Assembly (NCBI RefSeq): GCF_900100625.1
Contig: NZ_FMTY01000001.1
Coordinates: forward strand, 558,001 to 622,000
DNA: 64,000 nucleotides
Source: Flavobacterium saliperosum
GTDB taxonomy: Bacteria > Bacteroidota > Bacteroidia > Flavobacteriales > Flavobacteriaceae
Direction of reading: 5' to 3'
Under the pieces are notes generated by a model that worked only from the letters and a program-made list of their open reading frames with translations, made no database searches and was not told the origin of the DNA. The position numbers were made by a program, and so were the translations under genes. Shown here piece by piece: positions 62,887 to 64,000 of the stretch. The first letter of the stretch is position 1; the number at the start of each line of letters is the position of its first letter.

Positions 62887-63453
62887 CTACTTTTTGTGTT
62901 CTTCGGCGACTTTTTCCAATTCGGCAAACCATTCCGCGCCAAATTTCCGAACTAAAGCTTCTTTAACAAATTTATAAACCGGAACTTCCAATTCCTTTCC
63001 CAAGGAACAGGCATCATCACAAATATGCCATTTATGATAGTTCACTGCGGAGAAATCAGAAAATTCCTTTACCCTGATAGGGTATAAGTGACATGAAACC
63101 GGTTTTTTCCAGTCGACCAAACCTTGATTACAAGCCTGTTCGATGCCGCAAAGTGCGGTTTTACCGTCGAAAATCACATACGCACAATCGGCACCGTCGA
63201 TCAGTGTCGTTTCAAATTCGCCGTCTTCACCTATTACAGAAGTTCCCTGCGCTTCGATGGCGGCAATACCCTCCGGACGTAAAAAAGGTTTTACTTTCGG
63301 ATAAATTTCAGCTAAGATTTTCGTTTCTTCTTCCGTTAAGGGTGCGCCCGCATCGCCATCTACACAACAAGCCCCTTTGCAGGCAGCCAAATTGCATACA
63401 AATTCTTTTTCTAAAATCTCCTCCGACACGATGGTTTTCCCTAACTGAAACAT
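62887..63453 (-). CDS. DUF3109 family cysteine-rich protein
   Basis: A 188-aa cytoplasmic protein with many cysteines (CNLAACKGACCVDGDAGAPL, DCAYV, CGIEQACNQG, PVSCHLYPIRV, CDDACSLG), characteristic of the DUF3109 family, related to the YkgJ-type zinc or iron-chelate family. The ATG at 63453 fits the usual MFQLGKTIVS start. Function unknown. Confidence 0.9.
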   Translation of the reverse strand: MFQLGKTIVSEEILEKEFVCNLAACKGACCVDGDAGAPLTEEETKILAEIYPKVKPFLRPEGIAAIEAQGTSVIGEDGEFETTLIDGADCAYVIFDGKTALCGIEQACNQGLVDWKKPVSCHLYPIRVKEFSDFSAVNYHKWHICDDACSLGKELEVPVYKFVKEALVRKFGAEWFAELEKVAEEHKK

Positions 63454-63555
63454 AATTATAACTGGTATTTTGCGCAAAGTTACAAAGTTTAAAACCATAA
63501 TCTCCGAAATGTCAAAAATTAACGATTTATTAGTTATTTTAGCTTTACAAAGAAA

Positions 63556-63563
63556 TACTTTTG
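63556..63563 (+). promoter_or_regulatory. -7 promoter box of the MarC gene
   Basis: TACTTTTG matches TAnnTTTG, 22 bases before the start codon. Confidence 0.45.
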
Positions 63564-63585
63564 CACCTTTAAAAAACAACACGTT

Positions 63586-64000
63586 ATGGGATTTGACTGG
63601 AAAGAAATTTTAACTATCGGGATGGTACTTTTTGCGGTGATTGATATCGTGGGAACCATTCCAATTATTGTGGATTTGAGAACCAAAGTCGGACACATCC
63701 AATCCGAAAAAGCGTCTGTAGTAGCTGGGGTTATTATGATTACGTTCCTTTTCGTAGGGGAAGAAATACTGAAATTGATGGGTGTTGACGTAAAATCGTT
63801 TGCTGTGGCCGGTTCTTTCGTTTTGTTTTTCCTGGCACTCGAAATGATTTTGGGCATTACCTTATATAAAGATGAAGAACCGAGTACGGCTTCCATTGTC
63901 CCGTTAGCCTTCCCCCTGATTGCCGGTGCAGGTACAATGACTACCCTATTATCACTTCGTGCCCAATACCAAACCATTAACATTGTGATTGCCATTCTTA
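63586..64000 (+). CDS. MarC family membrane protein (N-terminal part)
   Basis: The window ends inside this gene; 138 residues are visible. DWKEILTIGMVLFAVIDIVGTIPIIV, the four or so hydrophobic segments, and VPLAFPLIAGAGTMTTLL are MarC signatures (a multi-pass family of unknown transport role). The ATG at 63586 follows a TACTTTTG box. Confidence 0.9.
   Translation, partial: MGFDWKEILTIGMVLFAVIDIVGTIPIIVDLRTKVGHIQSEKASVVAGVIMITFLFVGEEILKLMGVDVKSFAVAGSFVLFFLALEMILGITLYKDEEPSTASIVPLAFPLIAGAGTMTTLLSLRAQYQTINIVIAIL

Overview
The window looks like a chromosome segment of a gliding member of the Flavobacteriaceae, probably Flavobacterium or a close relative. The signs are a GldD gliding lipoprotein, a secreted protein with a type IX secretion C-terminal domain, TonB-dependent receptors of Bacteroidetes type, the order HU / mutY / ssb / gldD, TAnnTTTG promoter boxes, few Shine-Dalgarno sequences, and many A/T-rich dispersed intergenic repeats. 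No tRNA, rRNA, CRISPR array or complete insertion sequence was seen.

Layout. 1-1871: end of rpsB, tsf, and a queuosine-precursor transporter. 1907-10111: the most unusual locus, a peptide natural product (RiPP) cluster. A divergent XRE regulator faces two glycine-rich precursor peptides, an M50 protease with a PqqD-like N-terminus, a radical SAM/SPASM maturase, a fusion of a class I isoprenoid-synthase-like domain to a squalene-cyclase-like toroid, a third precursor, and an outer-membrane beta-barrel receptor. The three precursors share a leader ending in E-L-E-[ED]-R-L-E-[LM]-x-[SN]-W, but their cores are very different. 10120-18043: tag, then a TPP riboswitch and a thiamine operon (thiS, thiC, a TenI/ThiE-like gene, thiD, thiE, thiG, thiH, thiF). 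18089-24742: mostly housekeeping and hypothetical genes (aat, flavin reductase, sensor kinase, HIT, greA, a degenerate Rieske lipoprotein). 24805-27131: a TonB-dependent receptor behind its own TPP riboswitch, so thiamine uptake and synthesis are both TPP-controlled in this window.

27179-30445 is an operon pcrB / pnuC / DUF4301 / arfB. 30545-31924 has a Crp/Fnr regulator, a small membrane protein and a truncated haemoglobin with a CRP-type operator between them. After a phosphopantetheinyl transferase and ahcY there is an A/T-rich islet (34.0-37.2 kb) with four poorly characterised genes, one with uracil-DNA-glycosylase-like motifs. Next come rplU-rpmA, an M16 protease pair, a DMT exporter and a metal-binding lipoprotein. 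In gldD / ssb / mutY the gldE gene expected between ssb and gldD is missing. HU, a 30-residue ribosomal-type basic protein, RNase G, tadA, dxs, a DUF3078 protein, a large T9SS-secreted protein, dgt, a GNAT/AAA pair, an RDD protein, nrdBA, a DUF3109 protein and the start of a MarC protein complete the window.

Functions are read from protein motifs and gene context only; no database search was run. Start codons were moved inward where the family's usual N-terminus, a signal peptide or a promoter position indicated it.
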